A program made the translations under genes and the position numbers. From NCBI GenBank assembly GCA_003565155.1, contig PXDB01000020.1, positions 1 through 49,819 on the forward strand: 49,819 nucleotides of DNA. The letters run 5' to 3'. Numbering within the stretch: position 1 is the first letter of the stretch; the number at the start of each line of letters is the position of its first letter. This document shows positions 43,161 through 49,819 of the stretch, piece after piece. Origin of the DNA: Nitriliruptoraceae bacterium. GTDB lineage: Bacteria > Actinomycetota > Nitriliruptoria > Nitriliruptorales > Nitriliruptoraceae. The notes beneath the pieces were generated by a model that was not told the origin of the DNA, ran no database searches, and saw nothing but the letters and a program-made list of their open reading frames with translations.

Positions 43161-44290
43161 TGGCGCGCGTGCTGGTGGCCATGTCGGGTGGTGTGGACAG
43201 CGCGGTCGCGGCCGCCCTGCTCGTCGACGAGGGGCATGAGGTCACGGGGGTGCACCTCAAGCTCGCCGACCTGCCGCTCGAGGACCAGGTCCCCGGGCAC
43301 GGGTGCTGCACCCTGGACGACGCGCAGGACGCCCGCCGGGCCGCGCAGATCCTGGGGATCCCCTACTACGTGTGGGACATGAGCGAGGTGTTCGAGCGTG
43401 AGGTGCAGACGCCGTTCGCCACGGACTACGCCGACGGGGTGACCCCGAACCCGTGCGTGACCTGCAACGAGCGGGTCAAGTACGCCGCGCTGCTCGAGCG
43501 TGCGCGCGCCCTGGGGTTCGACGGCCTGGCCACCGGCCATCACGCCTGCCTGCGGCGCGATGGCACCCCCGTGGTTGAGCCGGGCACCGGGGCCGAGCTG
43601 CACCGTGCGGTGGACGAGGCGAAGGACCAGTCCTACGTCCTGTACGTGGCGACCCCGGACCAGCTGGCGCACACCCTGCTGCCGGTCGGTGAGCTGACCA
43701 AGGCGCAGGTGCGCCGGGTCGCCGCCGAGCGGGGACTGCGGGTGGCGAACAAGCCGGACAGCTACGACGTGTGCTTCATCCCCGACGGCGATACCGCCGG
43801 CTACCTCTCGGCGCGCCTGCCCACGGTGCCGGGGCCGATCGTGGACGACGACGGCGAGGTGCTGGGCAGCCACGACGGGGTGTGGCGCTTCACCGTAGGG
43901 CAGCGCCGGGGCCTGGGGCTCCACCATCACCAGCGGCGTTTCGTCACGGAGGTGGACGCGGCCACCGCGACCGTCCGGGTTGGACCGCGGGAGGCGCTCG
44001 CCTGCCGCTGGATGGAGCTGGCCACGCCGACGTGGACCACCGGGCACCCCCCCGAAGGCCCCGTCCGGGTGCAGGTGCGGGCCCACGGGCGGTCGGTGCC
44101 GGCACGGCTGGTGCCGACGCAGGACCCGACCCGGGTCCGGGTGGAGTTGGACGCGCCCGTGTACGGCCTGGCGCTGGGGCAGGCGGGGGTCGTCTACTCC
44201 GCGGACGACCGCAGGTGTCTGGGCGGCGGCCGGGTCGTGGCCGCGGAACGGCCCGCCGGGTTGCCCCTCGCGATGTCGCCCGGTTCCTGA
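43160..44290 (+). CDS. mnmA: tRNA 2-thiouridylase MnmA
   Basis: 376 residues. The ATP-pyrophosphatase P-loop [13 protein letters not shown] opens the protein. Catalytic cysteines are in [11 protein letters not shown] and [10 protein letters not shown], and [11 protein letters not shown] and the closing [15 protein letters not shown] are standard. The enzyme adenylates and thiolates U34 of Lys, Glu and Gln tRNAs. Translation is coupled to the cysteine desulfurase gene. The last 97 bases overlap, in the opposite orientation, the end of the DUF222/HNH gene. Confidence 0.96.
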   Translation: MARVLVAMSGGVDSAVAAALLVDEGHEVTGVHLKLADLPLEDQVPGHGCCTLDDAQDARRAAQILGIPYYVWDMSEVFEREVQTPFATDYADGVTPNPCVTCNERVKYAALLERARALGFDGLATGHHACLRRDGTPVVEPGTGAELHRAVDEAKDQSYVLYVATPDQLAHTLLPVGELTKAQVRRVAAERGLRVANKPDSYDVCFIPDGDTAGYLSARLPTVPGPIVDDDGEVLGSHDGVWRFTVGQRRGLGLHHHQRRFVTEVDAATATVRVGPREALACRWMELATPTWTTGHPPEGPVRVQVRAHGRSVPARLVPTQDPTRVRVELDAPVYGLALGQAGVVYSADDRRCLGGGRVVAAERPAGLPLAMSPGS

Positions 44291-45855
44291 CCGGAGCGCA
44301 GCCGGCGTCGGTGCGGCGGGTCGCTGGTGGCGGTCCGGCGACCGCGGCGCACCGTCACCACCCCGTCGGGCGTCATCGACAGCGACCATCGGCGCCGGGT
44401 GACCGCGGTGTGGTGCCGCCGGCACAGCCCGACGAGGTTGTCGCAGGTCGTCGGCCCCTGCTCCTCGCGCGGCACGACGTGGTGGAGGTCGAGGTAGCGG
44501 GGCGGGGCCTGGCAGCCGGGGAAGCGGCACCCGCGGTCGCGTGCCAGGACGGCGGCACGGACCGGCGCGGGGATCGTCGCCTGCGGTGCGGTGATGCCGA
44601 GCAGTTCCCCGTCATCGTGCAGGACCAGCTGCAGGTCGGCGTCGGAGGCCAGACGCCGGACCATGTCCGGGGTCAGCCGTGGCGGGGAACCGACGGCGGC
44701 CCACAACAGCTGTGCCGCGGTCGCGAGCTCATCGTGTCCGGTGAGGGTCGCGACGTCGGTCAGCACCAGGAAGCGGGGCCGGGCGCGCCGGTGCCGGCAG
44801 CCGCAGCTGGCCGCGGTGTCGGGATCCGCGTCGGTACCGGGGCTGGTCGCGCTCGTCGCGGGGGTGATGCCGGCGAGATGGTCCTCCGCCAGCCGCACCA
44901 GCCCGTCCGCGCGCTGGCGCCCACGCGAGCGACGCTGCCAGGACGGCGGCACGACGGGCTGCTCGGCGGAGGTGTCGTGGGCGTGCGCGGTGACGTCCCT
45001 CGGGCCCGCTGCGGGCGGGGGCGCCGCCGACTCGATGGCCTCCAGCAGGGTCGCGCCCGACTCCGCGTCCAGCTCGAAGTAGCCGGTCAGGCTGCCGTCG
45101 AGACGTGGCTGGAGGGAGAGGAACCGGTCCTCTATCGGGCGGAGCTGGTCACGGTCGCGGACCGCGGGGGCCAGGTCGCCCGCGCGGTCGCGCACCGCCT
45201 GCACCAACTCCTCCGGGTCGAGGCGACCCAGGCGCTGGTGATCGGTGAACGCCATGTCGAGGGTCGCACGGGCGCGCGCGTCGAGCCCACGGGCCTCCGC
45301 GGTGATCGAGGTCAGGGCAGCGGCGGGGACGGCACCGCTGGCGAGCGCGGCGCTGAGCTCCGGCATCCCGCCGAGGATGGTCGCGGTCCTGAGCAGCGCG
45401 CGACGCTCCCGGCCGGGCAGCGGCCCCTGCGCGGCGAGGAAGGACGCGAGCGTCAGCCCGGTCGCCCGCGGCGCCAGCCGGTGGCGCTGGATCCGGGCCG
45501 CCAGCGTCGCGGCGGCCGCCTGCCCGGCGTCCAGGGCGGACAGCAGGTCCAGGAGCCCGCCCACCGCACCGCCACCGACCTCCTCGTTCGCGGCGAGCGC
45601 ACGGACCTGCTCGAGGGCGTCGCGGGCGGTGAGGATCGCGTCCCGGAGCGCGTGGGGACCGGCGGGTGGTGCCGGGTCGGGCGTGGGTGTGACGGTCTGG
45701 TACGCGGCCCGTCGCTCCCTTGCCAGACCGGCAGCTTCGGGCCCGGGAGCCCAGCTCGCACAGGTGCTGGTACGGCCCTGCCGGACAGCGAGCAGCCGCA
45801 ACTCCAACGCCGAGCACGGTGACCGGCGGAGTGGGGGCGCGGGAGTGGGTACCAT
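44194..45855 (-). CDS. DUF222 / HNH endonuclease protein (13E12-repeat type)
   Basis: 553 residues. The large helical N-terminal domain is DUF222 ([20 protein letters not shown] and the [14 protein letters not shown] stretch). The C-terminal nuclease domain has a zinc-knuckle-like Cys pair CRFPGCQ and the HNH core [19 protein letters not shown] then [10 protein letters not shown]. This family is expanded in actinobacteria and several mycobacterial members are in the LexA/SOS regulon. Here a LexA-like box overlaps the -10 of a consensus promoter, and the predicted transcript starts at the ATG, so it would be leaderless. The 3' end overlaps mnmA by 97 bases. The function is probably DNA cleavage in a damage or mobile context, with the target unknown. 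Confidence 0.85.
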   Translation of the reverse strand: MVPTPAPPLRRSPCSALELRLLAVRQGRTSTCASWAPGPEAAGLARERRAAYQTVTPTPDPAPPAGPHALRDAILTARDALEQVRALAANEEVGGGAVGGLLDLLSALDAGQAAAATLAARIQRHRLAPRATGLTLASFLAAQGPLPGRERRALLRTATILGGMPELSAALASGAVPAAALTSITAEARGLDARARATLDMAFTDHQRLGRLDPEELVQAVRDRAGDLAPAVRDRDQLRPIEDRFLSLQPRLDGSLTGYFELDAESGATLLEAIESAAPPPAAGPRDVTAHAHDTSAEQPVVPPSWQRRSRGRQRADGLVRLAEDHLAGITPATSATSPGTDADPDTAASCGCRHRRARPRFLVLTDVATLTGHDELATAAQLLWAAVGSPPRLTPDMVRRLASDADLQLVLHDDGELLGITAPQATIPAPVRAAVLARDRGCRFPGCQAPPRYLDLHHVVPREEQGPTTCDNLVGLCRRHHTAVTRRRWSLSMTPDGVVTVRRGRRTATSDPPHRRRLRSGQEPGDIARGNPAGRSAATTRPPPRHLRSSAE

Positions 45856-45860
45856 GAAGG

Positions 45861-45890
45861 GAACGTATGTTCGTCCTTCCTCGTTGTCAA
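45861..45890 (-). promoter_or_regulatory. Consensus promoter with overlapping LexA/SOS box
   Basis: On the minus strand TTGACA (45885-45890) is followed after exactly 17 bases by TACGTT (45862-45867). GAAC-ATAC-GTTC (45861-45872) covers the -10 and matches the actinobacterial SOS box core GAAC-N4-GTTC. Six bases separate the -10 from the ATG at 45855, so transcription should begin at or next to the start codon, giving a leaderless mRNA repressed by LexA. Confidence 0.75.
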
Positions 45891-46103
45891 GCGGTATCCC
45901 TCGTTCCCTGTGGAGACATCTCGGGGATGCACCATCGCGGCCCGGAGCGACCTCGCGGGCGCCAGCTCGTGGGGGGCCCTCGGGGCGCTGTGAAATCATG
46001 GCGTCCCCGGCCCGCAACCTCAGTAGCCTCGAACCTCGCCGCCGCGGCCCAGCCGGTCCCCGTCCGTCGGCCCCCGTTCCGCCCGCGGCTGCAGGAGAGC
46101 GCC

Positions 46104-48272
46104 GTGAGCGATGCCCAAGAGGTGCCGAGCGATCCGGCGATCGCTCGGGCGCGCCACGACGAGCTCTCCCGCGCCGTGCGCAACGCCCGGTACCGCTACT
46201 ACGTGCTATCAGCCCCAGACCTCGCGGACGCGTCGTTCGACGCGTTGCTGCGGGAGCTGGATCAGCTCGAGGCGGCGCACCCGCAGCTGCGCACCCCGGC
46301 CTCGCCGACGCAGCAGGTCGGGAGCCCTCCCGACACCGCTTTCCCGCCGGTCACGCACCCGGAGCCGATGCGCAGCCTGGACAACGCCTTCTCCTTCGAG
46401 GAGCTCGTGGCCTGGGCAGCGCGCGTGCGACGGGCCCTGGCCAGCGATGCGGAACCCGAGGACATGGACCGGTTGCCGCTCGACGAGGAGCAGCTCACCG
46501 CTGCGGACCCCGCTGCAGCAGGCCCCGACGACGCGCCGCGGATCGTCTACGGCTGCGAGCTGAAGATCGACGGGGTGGCCATCGACCTCGTCTACCGCGA
46601 CGGGGTGCTGACCAGCGCCGCGACCCGCGGCGACGGCACCACCGGCGAGGACGTCACCAACCAGGTGCTCACCATCGACTCCATCCCCTACCGGCTCCAC
46701 CTCGACGACCCGCCGACGCTGCTCGAGGTCCGCGGCGAGGTCTACTACCCGCTGGAGGCCTTCGAGGAGATGAACGCCGCCCGCATCGAGCGTGGCGAGG
46801 CGGCGTTCATGAACCCCCGCAACGCCGCGTCGGGGGCGCTGCGGCAGAAGGACCCCGAGGTGACCCGCACCCGCCCCCTGGCGGTGTGGTGCCACGGCCT
46901 CGGCGCGGTCGAGGGCGTCAGCTTCGCCACCCACGCTGAGGCCATGCGCTCTCTGGCCGCCGCAGGCCTGCCGGTGGCTGAGGAGAGCGAGCAGCACACC
47001 GACCTCGACGCGGTGTGGGCCTACGTGGAGCGCTGGACCGCCGCCCGTCACGACGTCAGCTACGAGATCGACGGGGTGGTCGTCAAGGTGGAGGACCTCA
47101 CCCAACGGGCGGAGCTGGGGTCGACCGCCCGGGCGCCCCGCTGGGCGATCGCCTACAAGATGCCCCCGGTGGAGCAGGCCACGACCCTGCAGGCCATCGA
47201 GCTCAACGTCGGTCGGACCGGCAAGGCCACCCCCTACGCCGTGCTCGAGCCGGTGCTCGTGGCCGGAACCCGCATCACCTACGCCACCCTGCACAACGAG
47301 ATCCAGGTCCACGCCAAGGACGTGCGGGCCGGTGACCGGGTGCTGGTGCGCCGCGCCGGCGACGTGATCCCCGAGGTGGTCGGGCCCGTCCTCAGCGAGC
47401 GGCCCGAGGGCACCGAGCCCTGGTCGATGCCCGCCGACTGCCCCTTCTGCGGCGAGCCCCTGGTCCGCCCGGAGGGCGAGGCGCACCACTTCTGCGAGAA
47501 CGTTGACTGCCCCAACCGCCTGCGCGAGTCCCTGGCCCACCTCGCCTCCCGCGGGGCGCTCGACATCGAGGGGCTCGGTGAGCAGACCGTCGATCTGCTG
47601 CTCGCGGAGGGGCTGGTCCACGACCTCGCCGACGTGTTCCGCCTCCACGAGCGACGCGACGAGCTGCTGGCGCTCGAGAAGTGGGGCACCAAGCGCGTCG
47701 ACAACCTGCTCGCCGGCATCGAGCAGGGCCGCAAGCGCCCTCTCGACCGGGTGCTGGTCGCGCTGAACATCCGCCACCTCGGCCCCACCTACGCCAAGAC
47801 CCTGGTGCGGGCCGCGCCGAGCCTGCAGGCGATCCGCGACGCCGAACCGGAACAGCTCGAGGCCATCGACGGCATCGGCCCGGTGATCGCGAGCGCCGTC
47901 CACTCCTGGTTCGCCACCCCGCGCAACGCCCAGCTGGTCGACGAGCTCATCGCGCTCGGCATCACCACCGACGCCGAGGTGGCGGACGCGAGCACCGGGG
48001 TGGACGCGGACCTGTTGGCGGGCTGGACGGTGGTGGTCACCGGCACCCTGGAGGGCTTCACCCGCGAGGAGGCCAGGGCCGCGCTCGAGGACCGGGGCGC
48101 GAAGGTCACCGGCAGCGTGTCAGGACGGACCTCGGTGGTGGTCGCCGGGGTCGACCCCGGTTCCAAGCGCGACAAGGCGCGGACCGCCGGCGTGCCGGTA
48201 GCGGACGAGGCCGCGTTCCGACACCTGCTCGCGCACGGCGAGCTGCCCGGGGCGGGGGGTGCAGCGGGGTGA
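46104..48272 (+). CDS. ligA: NAD-dependent DNA ligase LigA
   Basis: 722 residues; GTG at 46104 with AGGAG 8 bases upstream. The Ia domain (RNARYRYYVL) is followed by the adenylation domain with Lys154 in CELKIDGVAIDL, then VRGEVYYPLEAF, NPRNAASGALRQ and YEIDGVVVKV. Next come the OB fold, the four-Cys zinc finger (CPFCGEPL and HHFCENVDCPN), helix-hairpin-helix repeats (around IRHLGPTYAKTL and IDGIGPVIAS) and a C-terminal BRCT domain (WTVVVTGTLEGFTREEA). A short acidic insert (about residues 115-140) extends the adenylation domain. It is essential for joining Okazaki fragments. The GTGA at the end couples it to the next gene. Confidence 0.97.
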   Translation: MSDAQEVPSDPAIARARHDELSRAVRNARYRYYVLSAPDLADASFDALLRELDQLEAAHPQLRTPASPTQQVGSPPDTAFPPVTHPEPMRSLDNAFSFEELVAWAARVRRALASDAEPEDMDRLPLDEEQLTAADPAAAGPDDAPRIVYGCELKIDGVAIDLVYRDGVLTSAATRGDGTTGEDVTNQVLTIDSIPYRLHLDDPPTLLEVRGEVYYPLEAFEEMNAARIERGEAAFMNPRNAASGALRQKDPEVTRTRPLAVWCHGLGAVEGVSFATHAEAMRSLAAAGLPVAEESEQHTDLDAVWAYVERWTAARHDVSYEIDGVVVKVEDLTQRAELGSTARAPRWAIAYKMPPVEQATTLQAIELNVGRTGKATPYAVLEPVLVAGTRITYATLHNEIQVHAKDVRAGDRVLVRRAGDVIPEVVGPVLSERPEGTEPWSMPADCPFCGEPLVRPEGEAHHFCENVDCPNRLRESLAHLASRGALDIEGLGEQTVDLLLAEGLVHDLADVFRLHERRDELLALEKWGTKRVDNLLAGIEQGRKRPLDRVLVALNIRHLGPTYAKTLVRAAPSLQAIRDAEPEQLEAIDGIGPVIASAVHSWFATPRNAQLVDELIALGITTDAEVADASTGVDADLLAGWTVVVTGTLEGFTREEARAALEDRGAKVTGSVSGRTSVVVAGVDPGSKRDKARTAGVPVADEAAFRHLLAHGELPGAGGAAG

Positions 48273-49039
48273 GGCCAGCGCCGGTGCCCGCCTTCGATCC
48301 CGCCAGCTACCCGGGGCCTCGGCCGTGCGGCCCGGTCCTGGTCCTCGACGGTGCCTGCTGGTCACTGGCGCTCACCCGTGACCCGCGCCGGCCGTGGCGG
48401 GCGCCCGGCGGTGCGCCGGCGTGTGCAGCCAGCTCGGGGGCGGATCGCCTGCGGTGGAGCGTCGCCTACGGTGCCAACGCCAGCCCGCCACGGCTGGTCG
48501 CCAAGGGCCTGGACCGGCGAGGAGCGGTGCTGCTCCCGGCGCGGGTGAGGGGTTGGGTGCCGGCCTTCGAGCAGCGAACGACCAGCTACGGGGCGGTGCC
48601 GCTGACCCTGGTGCGCGCATCGGCGCCGCGGGTCACCGCCACCTGGGTCCTCGGGCTCACCGAGCCCGACACCGGTGTCCTCGACCGTTCCGAGGGACGG
48701 GCGGCCGTCGACGGCACGGCACCGGTCGCGGACCCGACACCGGCGGATGGCCACACCCCGCCGACGGGCACCTACCGACTGTGCGGCATCGGCGAGGTGG
48801 TGGTCGCCGAGCGGTTCGTGCTGCGTGGCGCCCTCGCCTACCTGCCAGGTCCCTCCACCCGCATCCAGATCGACGACGCCGGTGCACCACGTTGCTGGCC
48901 CGAGGTCGGTCAGCGGCAGGCACGGGCGCACCTCGACGCTGGTGGACCATCCCGCAGGGTCGGGGCGTTGCGTGACGCGGCACCGATCGTCGGTGCCTGG
49001 CCGGAGACGCCGCTGCAGCGCGCGGCTGCCGATCCCTGA
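48269..49039 (+). CDS. Gamma-glutamylcyclotransferase-like (GGCT/AIG2 fold) protein
   Basis: 256 residues, GTG start overlapping the ligA stop. The middle shows the GGCT pattern: WSVAYGANASPPRLVAKG corresponds to the YGxN loop, ARVRGWVPAFEQRT to the next strands, and LGLTEPDTGVLDRSEGR to the segment holding the catalytic acid (DxxEG). The first 45 residues and the last 70 do not match anything I know. It may cleave gamma-glutamyl amines or peptides, or be a non-enzymatic relative. The link with ligase is probably only translational. Confidence 0.65.
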   Translation: MRPAPVPAFDPASYPGPRPCGPVLVLDGACWSLALTRDPRRPWRAPGGAPACAASSGADRLRWSVAYGANASPPRLVAKGLDRRGAVLLPARVRGWVPAFEQRTTSYGAVPLTLVRASAPRVTATWVLGLTEPDTGVLDRSEGRAAVDGTAPVADPTPADGHTPPTGTYRLCGIGEVVVAERFVLRGALAYLPGPSTRIQIDDAGAPRCWPEVGQRQARAHLDAGGPSRRVGALRDAAPIVGAWPETPLQRAAADP

Positions 49040-49061
49040 TCGGCCCGCCCGCTCGCAGTGG

Positions 49062-49796
49062 TCACGGCCGGAGCATCGGCGGATGCAGCCGGGTGGCGGC
49101 GCCGGGCCGGTAGCGGCGAGCCGGGCGGCCGCCGTCGGGTCCGGGCCGTGCGTGCTCGGTGGTGGGGCGGACGAAGTCCCGGGCGGAGAGGACCTTGCGG
49201 CGGAAGTTGGCCGGGTCGAGGGCCACACCCCAGACCGCCTCGTACACCCCCCGCAGCTCGGCCAGCGTGAAGGGCGCGTCCACGAAGGCGGTGGCCAGGG
49301 CGGTGTACTCCAGCTTCGAGCGGGCCCGCTCCAGGGCGTCGGGCACGATGCGGGCGTGGTCGTAGGCCAACCGCGCCGCGGCAGGGCGGTGTGCGTCCGT
49401 CAGCGCCGCGACGTCCCACAGGCGTGCGCGTGGTCCGGGTGGTGGACCCGCGGGCGTGGGCGTCAGGGCGAGGTAGGCCACCGACACCACCCGACCGTGC
49501 GGGTCGCGCCGCACGTCGCCGTAGGTGCGCAGCTGCTCGAGGTGGGCGTCGGGGGCACGCACCCCGGCGAGCTCCGCGAGGGCGCGGTGCGCGGTGTCGT
49601 CGAGGTCCTCGTCGTCGCGGACACGGCGGCCGGGCAGGGCCCAGGTGCCGGCCAGCGCCAGGTTCTCCGGTTCCACCAGCAGCAGGCGCAGGCGACCGAC
49701 CGCGATCGTGAGCAGCGCCACGTCGACGGCCACGGCGCAGGAGGACACCGGCGCCGCGGACCGGGTGCCGGTGTCCAGCTGCGCCGATCGGCTCAT
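49062..49796 (-). CDS. NrtR-like regulator: degenerate Nudix domain plus winged helix
   Basis: 244 residues. The N-terminal Nudix fold contains VDVALLTIAVGRLRLLLVEP and LAGTWALPGRRVRDDEDLDD. The Nudix box (normally GxxxxxExxxxxxxREUxEExGU) is altered: RALAELAGV replaces REUxEExGU, so two of the metal-binding Glu are lost. The C-terminal half (LEYTALATAFVDAPFTLAEL to NFRRKVLSARDFVRP) is the winged helix of the NrtR family. These proteins bind ADP-ribose-type ligands and repress NAD biosynthesis or sugar genes. The regulated operon cannot be named. It probably sits near one of its targets beyond the right edge. Confidence 0.85.
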   Translation of the reverse strand: MSRSAQLDTGTRSAAPVSSCAVAVDVALLTIAVGRLRLLLVEPENLALAGTWALPGRRVRDDEDLDDTAHRALAELAGVRAPDAHLEQLRTYGDVRRDPHGRVVSVAYLALTPTPAGPPPGPRARLWDVAALTDAHRPAAARLAYDHARIVPDALERARSKLEYTALATAFVDAPFTLAELRGVYEAVWGVALDPANFRRKVLSARDFVRPTTEHARPGPDGGRPARRYRPGAATRLHPPMLRP

Positions 49797-49819
49797 CGTT
49801 GCGGCAGGTGCACGCCCGC

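Overview
The window is about 72% GC, uses GTG and TTG starts freely, and has many 4-nt GTGA/ATGA gene overlaps. It carries actinobacterial hallmarks: a LexA-box DUF222/HNH gene and a methyltransferase-GH57 / etfBA / cysteine desulfurase / mnmA / ligA neighbourhood that resembles the mycobacterial Rv3014c-Rv3031 region as I remember it. I infer a high-GC, probably deep-branching actinobacterium. The species cannot be named from the sequence.

Left edge (1-1.7 kb): a tyrosine integrase of lower GC lies just downstream of a tRNA-Lys gene. This looks like one end of an element integrated at the tRNA 3' end and extending leftwards out of the window. tRNA-His follows. From 1.9 to 11 kb is ordinary chromosome: a DICT-domain signalling protein whose kinase and receiver have both lost their phospho-sites, a DUF4236 protein, pirin, tRNA-Arg, a lipoprotein cytochrome c, an SDR, a sirtuin, purine nucleoside phosphorylase (deoD) and a lactate-permease family transporter.

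Centre (11.1-29.9 kb): a lipid-related region. An enoyl-CoA hydratase, a methyltransferase and a left-handed beta-helix acyltransferase form one tight set. After a 227-nt gap comes an acyl-CoA dehydrogenase, then a 2,895-residue PUFA-synthase-like megasynthase (KS-AT-KS-four ACPs-KR-DH), then a translationally coupled 1,802-residue eukaryote-style fused acyl-CoA carboxylase. All four ACPs have threonine where the phosphopantetheine serine should be. The carboxylase's biotin carboxylase part has lost its ATP-grasp core while the biotin lysine and carboxyltransferase remain. This is the most unusual system in the window.

Right side (29.9-49.8 kb): a copper/cytochrome-oxidase assembly operon (PCuAC, Sco, CtaG), an AspT/YidE-like transporter, an ABC-2 exporter, and a GH57 glucan branching enzyme with its methyltransferase. 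These are divergent from etfBA across a palindromic operator. Then come csbD, a YbaK-type editing protein, a cysteine desulfurase coupled to mnmA, an SOS-promoter DUF222/HNH gene, ligA with a coupled GGCT-like gene, and an NrtR-like degenerate Nudix regulator.
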